Part shown: piece after piece, positions 54,564 to 64,000 of the stretch
How the letters are laid out: each line of letters begins with the position of its first letter
How positions within the stretch are numbered: position 1 is the stretch's first letter
Assembly: GCF_003050935.1 (NCBI RefSeq)
Contig: NZ_QAOX01000001.1
Location: forward strand, 186,001-250,000
DNA from: Luteibacter sp. OK325
Lineage (GTDB): Bacteria > Pseudomonadota > Gammaproteobacteria > Xanthomonadales > Rhodanobacteraceae
Direction of reading: 5' to 3'
Length of the DNA stretch: 64,000 bases
Translations under genes and position numbers: made by a program
Notes under the pieces: model-generated
The model's database searches: none
What the model was told of the DNA's origin: nothing
The model's input: the letters and a program-made list of their open reading frames with translations, nothing else

Positions 54564-54650
54564 CTTCGCCGATAAATCGGCTCCCACATAAAGCCCGGCT
54601 CGCCCGCGACCGCAAGCGGCCTTTTGTGGGAGCCGCTTCAGCGGCGATGC
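54564..54650. repeat. Inverted REP pair between uup and the chemoreceptor
   Basis: An inverted copy (about 54565-54588, GCCGATAAATCGGC stem) and a direct copy (54624-54649, GCCGCTTCAGCGGC stem) lie between convergent genes. Confidence 0.88.
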
Positions 54651-54656
54651 TCCTGC

Positions 54657-56639
54657 TTACAGCCGAAACACCTCGACCACCCGCGCCAGCTCACCCGCCT
54701 GATCTTCCAGGCTCTTCGCCGCCGCAGCCGCCTCTTCCACCAGTGCCGAATTCTGTTGGGTCGAATCATCCATGCGTGACACGGCATGATTGATCCTTCC
54801 GATCTGTTCGGATTGCTCGTTCGTCGCCCGGCTGATGTTGCCCATCAGGTCGGCCACGTCGCGAATGCGACCGAGCACGGTGGCCATATTGCGGCCCGCT
54901 TCGGTCACCAGGCCGTGGCCAGCGTCCACCTGCTCCACCGATTCAGTGATCAGCGATTCGATTTCCTTCGCCGCCGTGGCGCTGCGATGGGCCAGGTTGC
55001 GTACCTCCTCCGCCACCACCGCAAAGCCCCTGCCCTGCTCGCCCGCGCGCGCCGCTTCGACAGCCGCGTTCAGCGCCAGGATGTTGGTCTGGAAGGCGAT
55101 GCCGTTGATGATGCCGATCACGTCGGCGATGCGTTGGGCCGAGGTCTGGATGCCGTTCATGGCCTCGACCGCTTCCTGCATCGCACCGGCCTCCTGCTGC
55201 ACGGCAACGCTGGCATGCTCGGCCAGCGTGCTTGCACGCGCCGCGTTGGTCGCGTTGTCACGCACGGTACGCGTCAGCTCGTCGAGGCTCGACGCCGTCA
55301 TCTGCAGCTCGTGCGCCTGGGTTTCGGTACGCGTCGACAGGTCGGCGTTACCTGCCGCGATTTCCGACGTGCTTCCCGTCATGCTTGCCGTAGCCTTGCG
55401 CACGGACCGGGCGATATCGCCAAGGCCGTCGCCGATGCCGTCGATGGAACGCATTAACTGGCCGATCTCATCGCCGCGCGTGGACTCCAGCCGCGCCGTG
55501 AGATCGCCCTCGGCCAGGCGCCTGGCCGCCTCGACCGCGTGCGACAACGGCCGCGTGATGCGCGCACGGATCGCAACGAAGAGCAGCATGCAAAGCACCG
55601 CGACCATGCCGACGGCGGTGCCGACCGCGACCATGCGCAGATGCCTCACCGGGCCATACAGCTCATCCATGTCCACCGTGCCGGCGACCAGCCAGCTCCA
55701 GGCGGGATCGGTGGCGTAAATGGCGAGGCGGTTCACCGTGTGACCGTCCACGCTCGCGCTGTAATGCAGCTCTCCGTGCTTGCCGGACAACATGCGGCCG
55801 AACACAGGCTGGCCATCGACATCCATCATCTTGAGGGCGGCGCCGTCGGCCCTCATCGCGGCATCCTTTGTCATCGGATCGACGATGAACGTGCCATAGC
55901 GCTTGCCGGCGCTGGCGTCGATCACCGAGTAGTAGCCGCTCTGGCCAATCCGTATGGCGGCGATTTCCTGGGAGAGATTGGCCATCTCGCTGGTGATCTC
56001 GACGCCGACGAACCAGGCGCCGACTACGTTGCCCGAGGCGTCATGGATCTGCTCGTAGCGCGTGATATAGGGGCGGTCGAACAGGACGGCGGGACCGCCG
56101 TACGATTTGTTGGACAACAGCTGCGGAAAGGCCGGGTGGGCGTGGTCGATGGACGTGCCGACCGCGCGCGAGCCGTCTTCCTTCTTGAGCGAGGTGGTCA
56201 CCCGGATGAAGTCCGGCCCGTCACGGACGAACAGCGTCGCGACAACGTGTGCACGCGCGGAGAACTCGTCCACCTGGGTGAAGTCGCCATTGAGCGCCTT
56301 GCCGTCATGCAACAGGGTGGGCACGGTGTGGCCGCTCATCATCACTCGGTGCTTGTCGTCCACTGTGAACGTGCCGGGGTAATAGCTCTTGAACAGGCCG
56401 AGGAAGCGATCCGACTCGGCCAGCAACGCACCACTGAAGGTATTCACCGTGGCGATGATGGCGCGGTTGCCCCGTTCGAGATCGTCGCGTGCACGCGTCT
56501 CGAGCTCGTGCGAGACCATGGTGGTCACGACGATGGTCAGCACCGCGACACCGACGGCTACGATGCCGACCACGAGCAGCGTAAGGCGGGCGCCCACGCT
56601 CATGCTGCGCGCCGTGGCGCGATTGACGATGCTGTTCAT
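54657..56639 (-). CDS. Methyl-accepting chemotaxis protein with Cache sensor
   Basis: A 660-residue chemoreceptor. TM1 ([20 protein letters not shown]) lies at about residues 19-40 and TM2 ([19 protein letters not shown]) near 335-355; between them is a periplasmic domain with [24 protein letters not shown], the pattern of a Cache_3-type sensor. HAMP follows (about 355-410) and the signalling hairpin tip is [23 protein letters not shown]. No C-terminal CheR-binding pentapeptide is seen. The ligand is unknown; Cache_3 domains often bind small carboxylates. It is monocistronic, downstream of the ppc terminator. Confidence 0.93.
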   Translation of the reverse strand: MNSIVNRATARSMSVGARLTLLVVGIVAVGVAVLTIVVTTMVSHELETRARDDLERGNRAIIATVNTFSGALLAESDRFLGLFKSYYPGTFTVDDKHRVMMSGHTVPTLLHDGKALNGDFTQVDEFSARAHVVATLFVRDGPDFIRVTTSLKKEDGSRAVGTSIDHAHPAFPQLLSNKSYGGPAVLFDRPYITRYEQIHDASGNVVGAWFVGVEITSEMANLSQEIAAIRIGQSGYYSVIDASAGKRYGTFIVDPMTKDAAMRADGAALKMMDVDGQPVFGRMLSGKHGELHYSASVDGHTVNRLAIYATDPAWSWLVAGTVDMDELYGPVRHLRMVAVGTAVGMVAVLCMLLFVAIRARITRPLSHAVEAARRLAEGDLTARLESTRGDEIGQLMRSIDGIGDGLGDIARSVRKATASMTGSTSEIAAGNADLSTRTETQAHELQMTASSLDELTRTVRDNATNAARASTLAEHASVAVQQEAGAMQEAVEAMNGIQTSAQRIADVIGIINGIAFQTNILALNAAVEAARAGEQGRGFAVVAEEVRNLAHRSATAAKEIESLITESVEQVDAGHGLVTEAGRNMATVLGRIRDVADLMGNISRATNEQSEQIGRINHAVSRMDDSTQQNSALVEEAAAAAKSLEDQAGELARVVEVFRL

Positions 56640-56745
56640 ACGGTGCCTTTGCGAAGTCCTCGGGCATCCCTTGCGGATGCCCTTACACCGGCGTTGTCGG
56701 CAGACTTCAGGGGGACTTTAGGCCCGAAGCGGATTCTCTTTGCGC

Positions 56746-56774
56746 GATGAGACGGCGAAAGCCGCCGTCTCATC
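56746..56774 (-). terminator. Probable terminator after ppc
   Basis: GATGAGACGGC and GCCGTCTCATC form a perfect 11-bp stem with a 7-base loop, 19 bp after the ppc stop on the minus strand. A T-tract is lacking, so it may work with another signal, but it separates ppc from the downstream chemoreceptor gene. Confidence 0.65.
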
Positions 56775-56792
56775 GACTTTTACGGCAGTGGC

Positions 56793-59516
56793 TCAGCCGG
56801 TGTTCTGCAGGCCCTGGGATACGCCGTTGACGCAGGCCACGAGGGCATTGAGCAGCGCGTCATCCTTGCCGCCCGTCGCGCGCCAGCGCTTGAGCAGGTC
56901 GACCTGGAGCAGGCTCATCGGATCGACGTACGGGTTGCGCAGGCGGATCGAGGTGGCAAGGCGCGGGTCGCCGGCCAGCAGTTCATCGGCGCCCTTGAGC
57001 TTCAGCACCCAGGCCACGGTCCGTTCGAACTCGGCGCGGACCATGGGGAAGAAGCGCTCATGCAGCGGCCCGGCAAGTTTCGAGAACGCTTCGGCGATGT
57101 CGATGTCGGCCTTCGCCAGCACCATTTCCACGTCGTCCAGCATCGTCGACACGAACGGCCATTCGCGTGCCATGTGCACGAGGTGTTCCTCACCGCATTC
57201 TTTCGCCACGACTTCCAGGGCGCTACCCAACCCGTACCAGCCGGTAAGCACGGCGCGGCACTGCGTCCAGGAGAACACCCAGGGAATCGCACGGAGATCT
57301 TCCACGCCCTTCATGCTGCGGCGGCGCGCCGGGCGCGATCCCAGGGTCATGCGCTCGATCACGTCGATGGGCGTGGCACCACGGAAATAGTCGACGAAGC
57401 CTTCGGTATCGACGAAGGCGCGGTACGCCTTGCGACTCTCCGCGGAAAGCTTCGCCATGGTGTCCTTCCAGGCCTCTTCGCGCACTTCCACCTCGCGCGG
57501 GCGCAGCGAAGCGCGCATCACCGCACCCAGCGTCTGCTCGAGATTGCGCACGGCGAGCGCGCGGATGCCGTACTTGCGGTGGATCACTTCGCCTTGCTCG
57601 GTCACGCGCAGCACACCGCCGACCGAACCGCGCGGCGAAGCCATCAGGGCCGGCGTGATGCGTGAACCGCCGCGACTGGCCGAGCCACCGCGACCATGGA
57701 AGAACGCAACGCGAATACCCGCCTTCGCCGCCACGTCGAGAAGATCGACCTGGGCCCGCTGCAGGCTCCACTTCGAGGCCAGGGTGCCGCCGTCCTTGCC
57801 GCTGTCCGAATAGCCGAGCATCACCCACTGGCGATCGCCGCGCGCTTTCAGGTGCTCCCGGTACACCGGATCGTCGAGCAATGCCTGCAAGGTCTCCGCG
57901 CCGCCGGCGAGATCGTCGATGGTCTCGAACAGGGGAGCGACATCGAGCGGCACGCGACCGTCTTCGACCAGGCCTCCCCGACGCGCGAGCGCCAGTACGG
58001 CAAGCACGTCGGCCGCGCTCTCGGCCATGCTGATGATGTATAGCCCCGTCGCTTCCTGGCCGTAACGCTTGCGCGAATCGGCCAGCGTGGCGAACACCTC
58101 GCGCAACATCGTCGCCGCCTCGTGGTCGTCGCCAGCGACGAAGTTGCGCTCACCCGCCGCATACGGACGCAGCGTCTTCACGCGCGTTGGCGTGTCGTGA
58201 TTGGCGAACTCCGCGTCATCGAGCAAGGCGGACAATGCTTCGTCGTGAATGCGCGCGTCCTGGCGTACATCCAGGCGCGCCAGATGAAATCCGAACGTGC
58301 GTGCGCGCCAGAGAAGACGGCCGACGGCGTAGGCGCCGGCATGCTTGCCACCATGGGCAACGAGGCTTTTTTCGATCAGCCCGATGTCATCGATGAACTG
58401 GTCGGCGGAGGCATAGGCCCCGGTCTGCTCGTGCAGTGTGGCTTCGAGCCGCGCAGCAACGAACTTGAGGAAGCTTCGGTACGGCATGTCCGCATGGCGC
58501 GGACGGATGCGCGCCGCAGCGTCGGGGAGTTCTTCGTGGTAGCGCTCCAGGCGGCGCACGAGCCGATCGTCGAGCGCCACCCGGTCGTCGGTCTGGCTGA
58601 GCAGCCGGCCCAGTTCCGCCGTGTCGTCGAGGTAACGTTCGAGCACCAGCGAACGCTGCGCACCGAGTGTCGCTGCGATGGTCTCCGCGTTAACGTTCGG
58701 ATTGCCGTCCATGTCGCCACCTACCCAGGTGGCGAAACGCAGCAGACGCGGAATGGTCACGCCTTCGCCGTAGGTTTCCGCGATGGCCTGCTCCAGCGCC
58801 TCGTACAGCGCCGGAAGCACGCGGTAGATCGGCCGCGCGATGTAGAAACCCACGTGATCGAATTCGTCCTGCACACTCGGCCGCACCGGCGAGGCCTCGG
58901 CGGTCTGCCAACCGGCCGACAGTGCCATGAGGATGCGCGCGTCGTCGTCGCGCAGTTCCTGCGGTGTGCGCGTCGGGTCGAACTCGTCGACCAGGGCGCG
59001 CACGATCTCCTGCTCTTTCTCCAGCAACGAGCGGCGCACCGCTTCGGTCGGGTGCGCGGTGAACACGGGCTCGACATCGAGACGGCCGAGCAGCGCGGTG
59101 AGTTCGTCGCGGCTGACCCCGTCCTTCTTGAGGCGGGCGAGCACGGCAGCCAGCGACTCCGGCTGCGGCGCGCCACCCTCCCGCTGGTAGTCGCGACGGC
59201 GGCGAATGCGATGGACGCGTTCGGCGGTGTTCACGGCCTGGAAATAGGTGGCAAAGGCGCGGGCCAACGACTCGGCGTCGGCCGCTTCCAGGCCGGTCAG
59301 CGGCTCGGCGAGCGCATCCACGGCGGCGCCACTGCGCCGGCGGTGGATCGCGGTCGTTCGCACGTGCTCCACGCGCTCGTAGAAGGCCTGGCCGCCCTGC
59401 TCGGCGAGCATCTGGCCGACCAGGGTGCCGAGGCGGCGTACGTCCTCGCGCAGGGGGCCGTCGTGGGGCAGGAATTCGGGATCGCGGGCGGCTTCCATCG
59501 GGCTCTCTGCAGTCAT
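56793..59516 (-). CDS. ppc: Phosphoenolpyruvate carboxylase
   Basis: A 907-residue anaplerotic enzyme that makes oxaloacetate from PEP and bicarbonate. [18 protein letters not shown] holds the catalytic His (about residue 150), [12 protein letters not shown] follows, [13 protein letters not shown] and [16 protein letters not shown] carry the Lys and Arg of the active site, and the C-terminus ends VSQGLQNTG, the conserved tail. The start at 59516 gives full length; MEAARDPEF six residues later is an alternative. It is divergent from ahcY, with 175 bp between them. Confidence 0.96.
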   Translation of the reverse strand: MTAESPMEAARDPEFLPHDGPLREDVRRLGTLVGQMLAEQGGQAFYERVEHVRTTAIHRRRSGAAVDALAEPLTGLEAADAESLARAFATYFQAVNTAERVHRIRRRRDYQREGGAPQPESLAAVLARLKKDGVSRDELTALLGRLDVEPVFTAHPTEAVRRSLLEKEQEIVRALVDEFDPTRTPQELRDDDARILMALSAGWQTAEASPVRPSVQDEFDHVGFYIARPIYRVLPALYEALEQAIAETYGEGVTIPRLLRFATWVGGDMDGNPNVNAETIAATLGAQRSLVLERYLDDTAELGRLLSQTDDRVALDDRLVRRLERYHEELPDAAARIRPRHADMPYRSFLKFVAARLEATLHEQTGAYASADQFIDDIGLIEKSLVAHGGKHAGAYAVGRLLWRARTFGFHLARLDVRQDARIHDEALSALLDDAEFANHDTPTRVKTLRPYAAGERNFVAGDDHEAATMLREVFATLADSRKRYGQEATGLYIISMAESAADVLAVLALARRGGLVEDGRVPLDVAPLFETIDDLAGGAETLQALLDDPVYREHLKARGDRQWVMLGYSDSGKDGGTLASKWSLQRAQVDLLDVAAKAGIRVAFFHGRGGSASRGGSRITPALMASPRGSVGGVLRVTEQGEVIHRKYGIRALAVRNLEQTLGAVMRASLRPREVEVREEAWKDTMAKLSAESRKAYRAFVDTEGFVDYFRGATPIDVIERMTLGSRPARRRSMKGVEDLRAIPWVFSWTQCRAVLTGWYGLGSALEVVAKECGEEHLVHMAREWPFVSTMLDDVEMVLAKADIDIAEAFSKLAGPLHERFFPMVRAEFERTVAWVLKLKGADELLAGDPRLATSIRLRNPYVDPMSLLQVDLLKRWRATGGKDDALLNALVACVNGVSQGLQNTG

Positions 59517-59549
59517 CGGAACCCCGAGAGTACCTAAAAAAGTGTGTTC

Positions 59550-59573
59550 ATCCCTGCATCCGGATTCCGCGAT
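59550..59573. promoter_or_regulatory. Degenerate 24-bp palindrome and promoter of ahcY
   Basis: The block ATCCCTGCAT-CCGG-ATTCCGCGAT keeps the outer ATC/GAT and inner AT/AT positions of the metE, metK and metF sites (15 of 24 bases match the metF copy). Its last base begins the -10-like box TACAAT (59573-59578), the same offset as in metK and metF. Confidence 0.4.
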
Positions 59574-59593
59574 ACAATGGGAGACCGTTTTGC

Positions 59594-59670
59594 CCGCCGA
59601 GGGGCGCTGCGACCATGGGGTCTCCCATAGGCCAGGCTCGGCGCGGCCTCCTGTACAACGGCGCCCCCGT
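59594..59670 (+). ncRNA. SAH riboswitch in the ahcY leader
   Basis: The S-adenosylhomocysteine riboswitch core is recognisable: GCCGAGGGGCGCTGCGACC (59596-59614), then GGCCAGGCTCGGC and CAACGGCGCCCCCG. GCCGAG pairs with CTCGGC (P1) and GGGGCGC (59601-59607) with GCGCCCC (59661-59667) for the pseudoknot. SAH binding should turn on ahcY, whose product removes SAH. Confidence 0.92.
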
Positions 59671-59691
59671 AACCAATCGGAGCTACGCCCC

Positions 59692-61122
<1,431 letters not shown>

Positions 61123-61146
61123 TCGATGGCTTCATAGCAACACCGG

Positions 61147-61174
61147 AAAGGCGCCCCTCGGGCGCCTTTTTTTG
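61147..61174 (+). terminator. Intrinsic terminator of ahcY
   Basis: AAAGGCGCCC and GGGCGCCTTT form a 10-bp stem around CTC, followed by further T residues to 61173. Confidence 0.92.
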
Positions 61175-61191
61175 TTTATGACGCCCGCTTT

Positions 61192-61264
61192 GTGTGGGAG
61201 CCGCTTCAGCGGCGATAGCCAGATCAGCGCAAGGACCCATTCGCCGCTGAAGCGGCTCCCACAT
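61192..61264. repeat. Inverted REP pair between ahcY and metF
   Basis: A direct copy (61194-61216) and an inverted copy (61240-61264) of the GCCGCTTCAGCGGC type, 24 bp apart, upstream of the metF operator. Confidence 0.88.
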
Positions 61265-61294
61265 GGAACAGCAGGCTGCTTGCAGCATTCAGCC

Positions 61295-61318
61295 ATCTTT
61301 CCATCTGGATGGAAAGAT
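61295..61318. promoter_or_regulatory. 24-bp palindromic operator upstream of metF
   Basis: This is the cleanest copy: ATCTTTCCATC-TG-GATGGAAAGAT is symmetrical except at the centre. Its last base begins a TATATA -10-like box (61318-61323), and the metF ATG follows 29 bp later. Confidence 0.7.
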
Positions 61319-61352
61319 ATATACTCAGGCCATCGTTCCGGGAACCGCACCC

Positions 61353-62183
61353 ATGCCCGCCATTAGTTTCGAGTTTTTCCCGCCCAAGACCGACGAGCAG
61401 CGCGCCCAGCTCGACACGACCGTCGGCCGGCTGAAGAAACACACGCCGGACTACGTCTCGGTGACTTTCGGTGCGGGCGGTTCGACGCTGAGCTACACCG
61501 ACGAAACCGTAAAACGGCTGCGCGCCGAGCACGGCCTTTCCGTGGCGCCTCACCTGTCCTGCATGGGTGGCACCCGCGCCGAAATCGCCGCCTTGCTCGA
61601 CCTGTACAAGGCCACCGATTGCCGGCGCATCGTCGCCCTCCGCGGCGACCTCCCTTCGGGCATGGCCTCGCCAGGCGACTTCCGCTACGCAGCGGAACTG
61701 GTCGCCTTCATCCGCGAGCACAGCGGCAACCACTTCCACATCGAAGTGGCCGCCTATCCGGAAACCCATCCACAAGCCGAGAACGCGCTGGTCGACCTGC
61801 GCCACTTCAAGGCCAAGGTGGACGCCGGTGCCGATGGCGCGATCACCCAGTACTTCTTCAATCCGGACGCTTATTTCCGCTTCGTCGACGACGTGACCCG
61901 CCTGGGCGTGAAGGTTCCGATCGTGCCCGGCATCATGCCGATCGCGAACTTCGCCCAGCTTCGCCGGTTCTCCGAGCAGTGCGGCGCGGAGATTCCCCGC
62001 TGGATCGTCAAGCGCATGCAGGCGCACGGCGACGATGCCGCCGCCGTGCGCGACCTCGGTGCCGACGTGGTGGCCGAACTCTGCCAGCGTCTGCTCGACG
62101 GCGGCGCCCCTGGCCTGCACTTCTATACGATCAACCGGGCCAAGGCGACCATCGGCGTGCTGGAGCGGCTCGCGGCTCGCTAA
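61353..62183 (+). CDS. metF: 5,10-methylenetetrahydrofolate reductase MetF
   Basis: A 276-residue FAD enzyme that makes 5-methyl-THF for methionine synthesis. ISFEFFPPKTDEQRAQL starts the barrel with the conserved Glu and PPK, VSVTFGAGGST follows, SCMGGTRAEI, VALRGDLP, VDAGADGAITQYFFN and PGIMPI complete the family pattern. The start at 61353 is the only one consistent with the FEFFPPK position. Under the same candidate operator as metE, metK and possibly ahcY, it supplies the methyl group that MetE uses. Confidence 0.95.
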   Translation: MPAISFEFFPPKTDEQRAQLDTTVGRLKKHTPDYVSVTFGAGGSTLSYTDETVKRLRAEHGLSVAPHLSCMGGTRAEIAALLDLYKATDCRRIVALRGDLPSGMASPGDFRYAAELVAFIREHSGNHFHIEVAAYPETHPQAENALVDLRHFKAKVDAGADGAITQYFFNPDAYFRFVDDVTRLGVKVPIVPGIMPIANFAQLRRFSEQCGAEIPRWIVKRMQAHGDDAAAVRDLGADVVAELCQRLLDGGAPGLHFYTINRAKATIGVLERLAAR

Positions 62184-62245
62184 ACGTGCGCGCCGTCACT
62201 CTCCGCTGAAGCGCGTACGCGGATGATGGCGCACCGCCGCCACGC

Positions 62246-62764
62246 ATGACGCCTTTCGTGAAACGTGCCCTCGTCCTGTTGCTGCTGCTGATCGCCCTTC
62301 CTGCCGCCGCGCAGACGACGATCCACCGATGCGTCGGCACGGACGGCCGCCCCGTGTTCACCGACCGGCAGTGCACGAGCATCGGCGCGACCTCGCTCAT
62401 GCCACCGGCGCTTCCCGCGACCAGTTCCAGCTCCCCCGACGCGCCGGCCGGCCCCAGCACCGGCCTGCTCTGCGCGAAAGACGTGGCCGGGCTGCGCGAG
62501 GGCATCGCCCAGGCCTTCGCCAACCGCGACGCCAATCGCATCGGTGGGCTGATCCTCTGGAACGGCTATGGCAGCGGTGGCGCGGTGGAGAACATCCGCA
62601 ACATGGAGACGCTGGTCCACCAGCCCCTGCTGGCGGTGGAGGGCAATGAAGCCGGGGGCCTCGACGCCGTGACCTCCGGGCCCGGCAACGAGGCCGCCAC
62701 CCGGCGCGCCCATTTCAGCGTGGTGCGGGACTCCGGCTGCCTCTGGCTGCGCCCACCAGCCTGA
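62246..62764 (+). CDS. DUF4124-like exported protein
   Basis: A 172-residue protein with a signal peptide (RALVLLLLLIALPAAA, cleaved near residue 22). TTIHRCVGTDGRPVFTDRQC is the opening of DUF4124 domains, with its two Cys. A Ser/Pro/Ala linker (about residues 60-75) leads to a second part with CAKDVAGLREGIAQAFANRD that I do not recognise; it ends in a Cys-containing strand. Function is unknown. It lies between metF and ilvE on the same strand, 62 and 84 bp away. Confidence 0.7.
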   Translation: MTPFVKRALVLLLLLIALPAAAQTTIHRCVGTDGRPVFTDRQCTSIGATSLMPPALPATSSSSPDAPAGPSTGLLCAKDVAGLREGIAQAFANRDANRIGGLILWNGYGSGGAVENIRNMETLVHQPLLAVEGNEAGGLDAVTSGPGNEAATRRAHFSVVRDSGCLWLRPPA

Positions 62765-62848
62765 CCCTGGCGGTGCGCCTTGACGCGTCGCGCCATGGCC
62801 TGACTGGCGCCGCGCGTTATCATGGGCGGTCCCCTGGAGAGCGAACCC

Positions 62849-63763
62849 ATGCAGAACTACCCCGATTGGATCTGGCAGAACGGGCAGATCAAGCCCTGGC
62901 GCGATGCCACCGTCCACGTCATGTCGCATGCGCTGCACTACGGATCCTCGGTGTTCGAGGGCATCCGCAGCTATGAGACACCGGAAGGCGCGGCCATCTT
63001 CCGCCTCACCGACCACCTCAAGCGCCTGTACATGTCGGCGAAGATCTACGACATCGAGATCCCCTACTCCATCGACGAACTCGCCGCGGCCTGTCGCGAC
63101 GTGGTCAAGAAGAACGACCTCAAGGCGGCTTACCTGCGTCCGGTCGCATTCCGTGGCCTGGGTGGCTTCGGTCTCTCGGCCGAATGCCCGACCGACGTGG
63201 CCGTGGCCACCTGGCCGATGGGCCCCTACCTCGGACCCGAGGCGCTGGAAAACGGCATCGACGCCTGCGTGTCCAGCTGGCAGCGTTTCGCGCCGAACAC
63301 CATTCCCGCGGGCGCCAAGGCCGGCGGTAACTACCTCTCCGGCCAGCTGATCGCGCGTGAAGCGCGTCGTCTCGGCTTCGGCGAAGGCATCGCGCTGGCC
63401 TCGACCGGCCTGCTCAGCGAAGGCGCCGGCGAGAACCTGTTCCTCGTGTTCGACGGCGTGCTGCATACGCCGCCGGCCAGCGCGTCGATCCTCACCGGCA
63501 TCACCCGCCACACGTTGATGACCCTCGCCCGCGAGGACGGCATCGAAGTCGTGGAGCGTGACCTGCCACGCGAATACCTGTATCTCGCCGACGAAATCCT
63601 GATGTGCGGCACGGCGGCGGAAGTCACGCCGATTCGCGCGGTCGACGGCAAGCAGATCGGTAATGGCAAGGGTGGCCCGATCACCCGTCGCCTACAGGAG
63701 CTTTACTTCGGCCTGTTCAGCGGGAAGACCGCGGACCGTTGGGGTTGGCTCGAGGCGCTCTGA
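62849..63763 (+). CDS. ilvE: Branched-chain amino acid aminotransferase
   Basis: A 304-residue fold-type IV PLP enzyme. VHVMSHALHYGSSVFEGIRSY is the N-terminal signature, IPAGAKAGGNYLSGQLI carries the PLP-binding Lys (about residue 157), LSEGAGENLFLVFDGVL and DEILMCGTAAEVTPI are the class IV motifs. It transfers amino groups between glutamate and Leu, Ile and Val. The start at 62849 (MQNYPDWIW) has a GGAGAG ribosome site. A REP pair follows its stop. Confidence 0.95.
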   Translation: MQNYPDWIWQNGQIKPWRDATVHVMSHALHYGSSVFEGIRSYETPEGAAIFRLTDHLKRLYMSAKIYDIEIPYSIDELAAACRDVVKKNDLKAAYLRPVAFRGLGGFGLSAECPTDVAVATWPMGPYLGPEALENGIDACVSSWQRFAPNTIPAGAKAGGNYLSGQLIAREARRLGFGEGIALASTGLLSEGAGENLFLVFDGVLHTPPASASILTGITRHTLMTLAREDGIEVVERDLPREYLYLADEILMCGTAAEVTPIRAVDGKQIGNGKGGPITRRLQELYFGLFSGKTADRWGWLEAL

Positions 63764-63771
63764 GCAAGAAG

Positions 63772-63840
63772 CATCGCCGCTGAAGCGGCTCCCACAGGGG
63801 GCATGGTCGCTTCCTGTAGGAGCCGATTCATCGGCGATGC
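63772..63840. repeat. Inverted REP pair after ilvE
   Basis: An inverted copy (63773-63797) of the CTTCAG type and a direct copy (63815-63839) of the ATTCAT type between convergent genes. Confidence 0.88.
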
Positions 63841-63852
63841 TCTTAGAGCAAC

Positions 63853-64000
63853 TTAATTGCAGAACCCGTTCGGATACGACGACGAGCGATACGCATACAG
63901 CCAGCTCGTCTTGCCGCCATCGTTGGCGATATTCCAGTTGTTGCCGATCGAACCGATCGCCGTGTTCAGCGTCTGCGAACGCGTCAGCACCGGCGTGGTG
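63853..64000 (-). CDS. C-terminal end of an unidentified protein (cut by window edge)
   Basis: The stop TAA is at 63853 and 49 codons are open to the window edge. The visible end is polar and rich in Ser, Asn and Gly (TAIGSIGNNWNIANDGGKTS, then WLYAYRSSSYPNGFCN) with a Cys next to last, consistent with the end of a secreted protein. I cannot assign a family. Confidence 0.55.
   Translation of the reverse strand, partial: TTPVLTRSQTLNTAIGSIGNNWNIANDGGKTSWLYAYRSSSYPNGFCN

Noticed and set aside
59578-59627. TGGGAGACC and GGTCTCCCA as an alternative stem competing with the SAH riboswitch
   Set aside because: The left arm lies at or before the predicted transcription start, so it would not be present in the RNA.

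Overview
The window is GC-rich (roughly 65% by eye), densely packed gammaproteobacterial chromosome. Gene content (MetE under a cobalamin riboswitch, AhcY under a SAH riboswitch, Uup, PEP carboxylase, DusB, a xylABFGH operon with an AraC-type XylR) and abundant GTGGGAGCC-headed REP palindromes suggest Xanthomonadales, most likely Rhodanobacteraceae (Luteibacter/Dyella-like). That placement is inference from family resemblance, not from a search.

Layout. 1-8780 (minus): a tightly overlapping surface-polysaccharide operon: FdtA-like isomerase, DegT/DnrJ aminotransferase, WzxE-like flippase, glycosyltransferase, Wzy-like polymerase and Wzz-like protein, followed by an unusual tail of two methyltransferases, an amidohydrolase and the start of a B12-binding radical SAM enzyme. 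8918-12085 (plus): cytochrome b561, a Cyc2-like monohaem cytochrome/beta-barrel fusion, a soluble cytochrome c and a TorF-like porin. 12152-14669: ECF sigma, anti-sigma and subtilase in one overlapping unit. 14724-15710: dusB. 15891-23898 (minus): porin, LysR regulator, then galD-galB-ligK-ligI-dctA, a lower pathway for 2-pyrone-4,6-dicarboxylate/4-oxalomesaconate without a ring-cleavage dioxygenase. The porin-LysR pair and the gal genes are separated by about 1 kb holding two inverted MITE-like elements. 24229-29632: FdhF/YdeP-type molybdoenzyme plus fdhD, convergent with moeA-mobA-small ORF. 29850-31925: a second-type EF-G.

32539-34911: aldo/keto reductase, MarR regulator and SDR. 35046-36335: GT1 glycosyltransferase. 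36450-40680: metE and metK. 40763-43269: small envelope and hypothetical genes. 43416-52502: xylose operon (xylABFGH), divergent xylR and galM. 52655-59516: uup, a chemoreceptor and ppc. 59550-62183: ahcY and metF. 62246-63763: a DUF4124-like protein and ilvE. The window ends inside a gene on the minus strand.

Four genes of the methionine/SAM cycle (metE, metK, metF and, more weakly, ahcY) share a 24-bp palindrome at the same offset from a candidate -10 box, which suggests one repressor layered over two riboswitches. REP elements occur at 16 places. All are intergenic except one array inserted in frame inside fdhD. Tandem amplification of the REP head recurs at several of these sites. I saw no rRNA, tRNA or CRISPR array.
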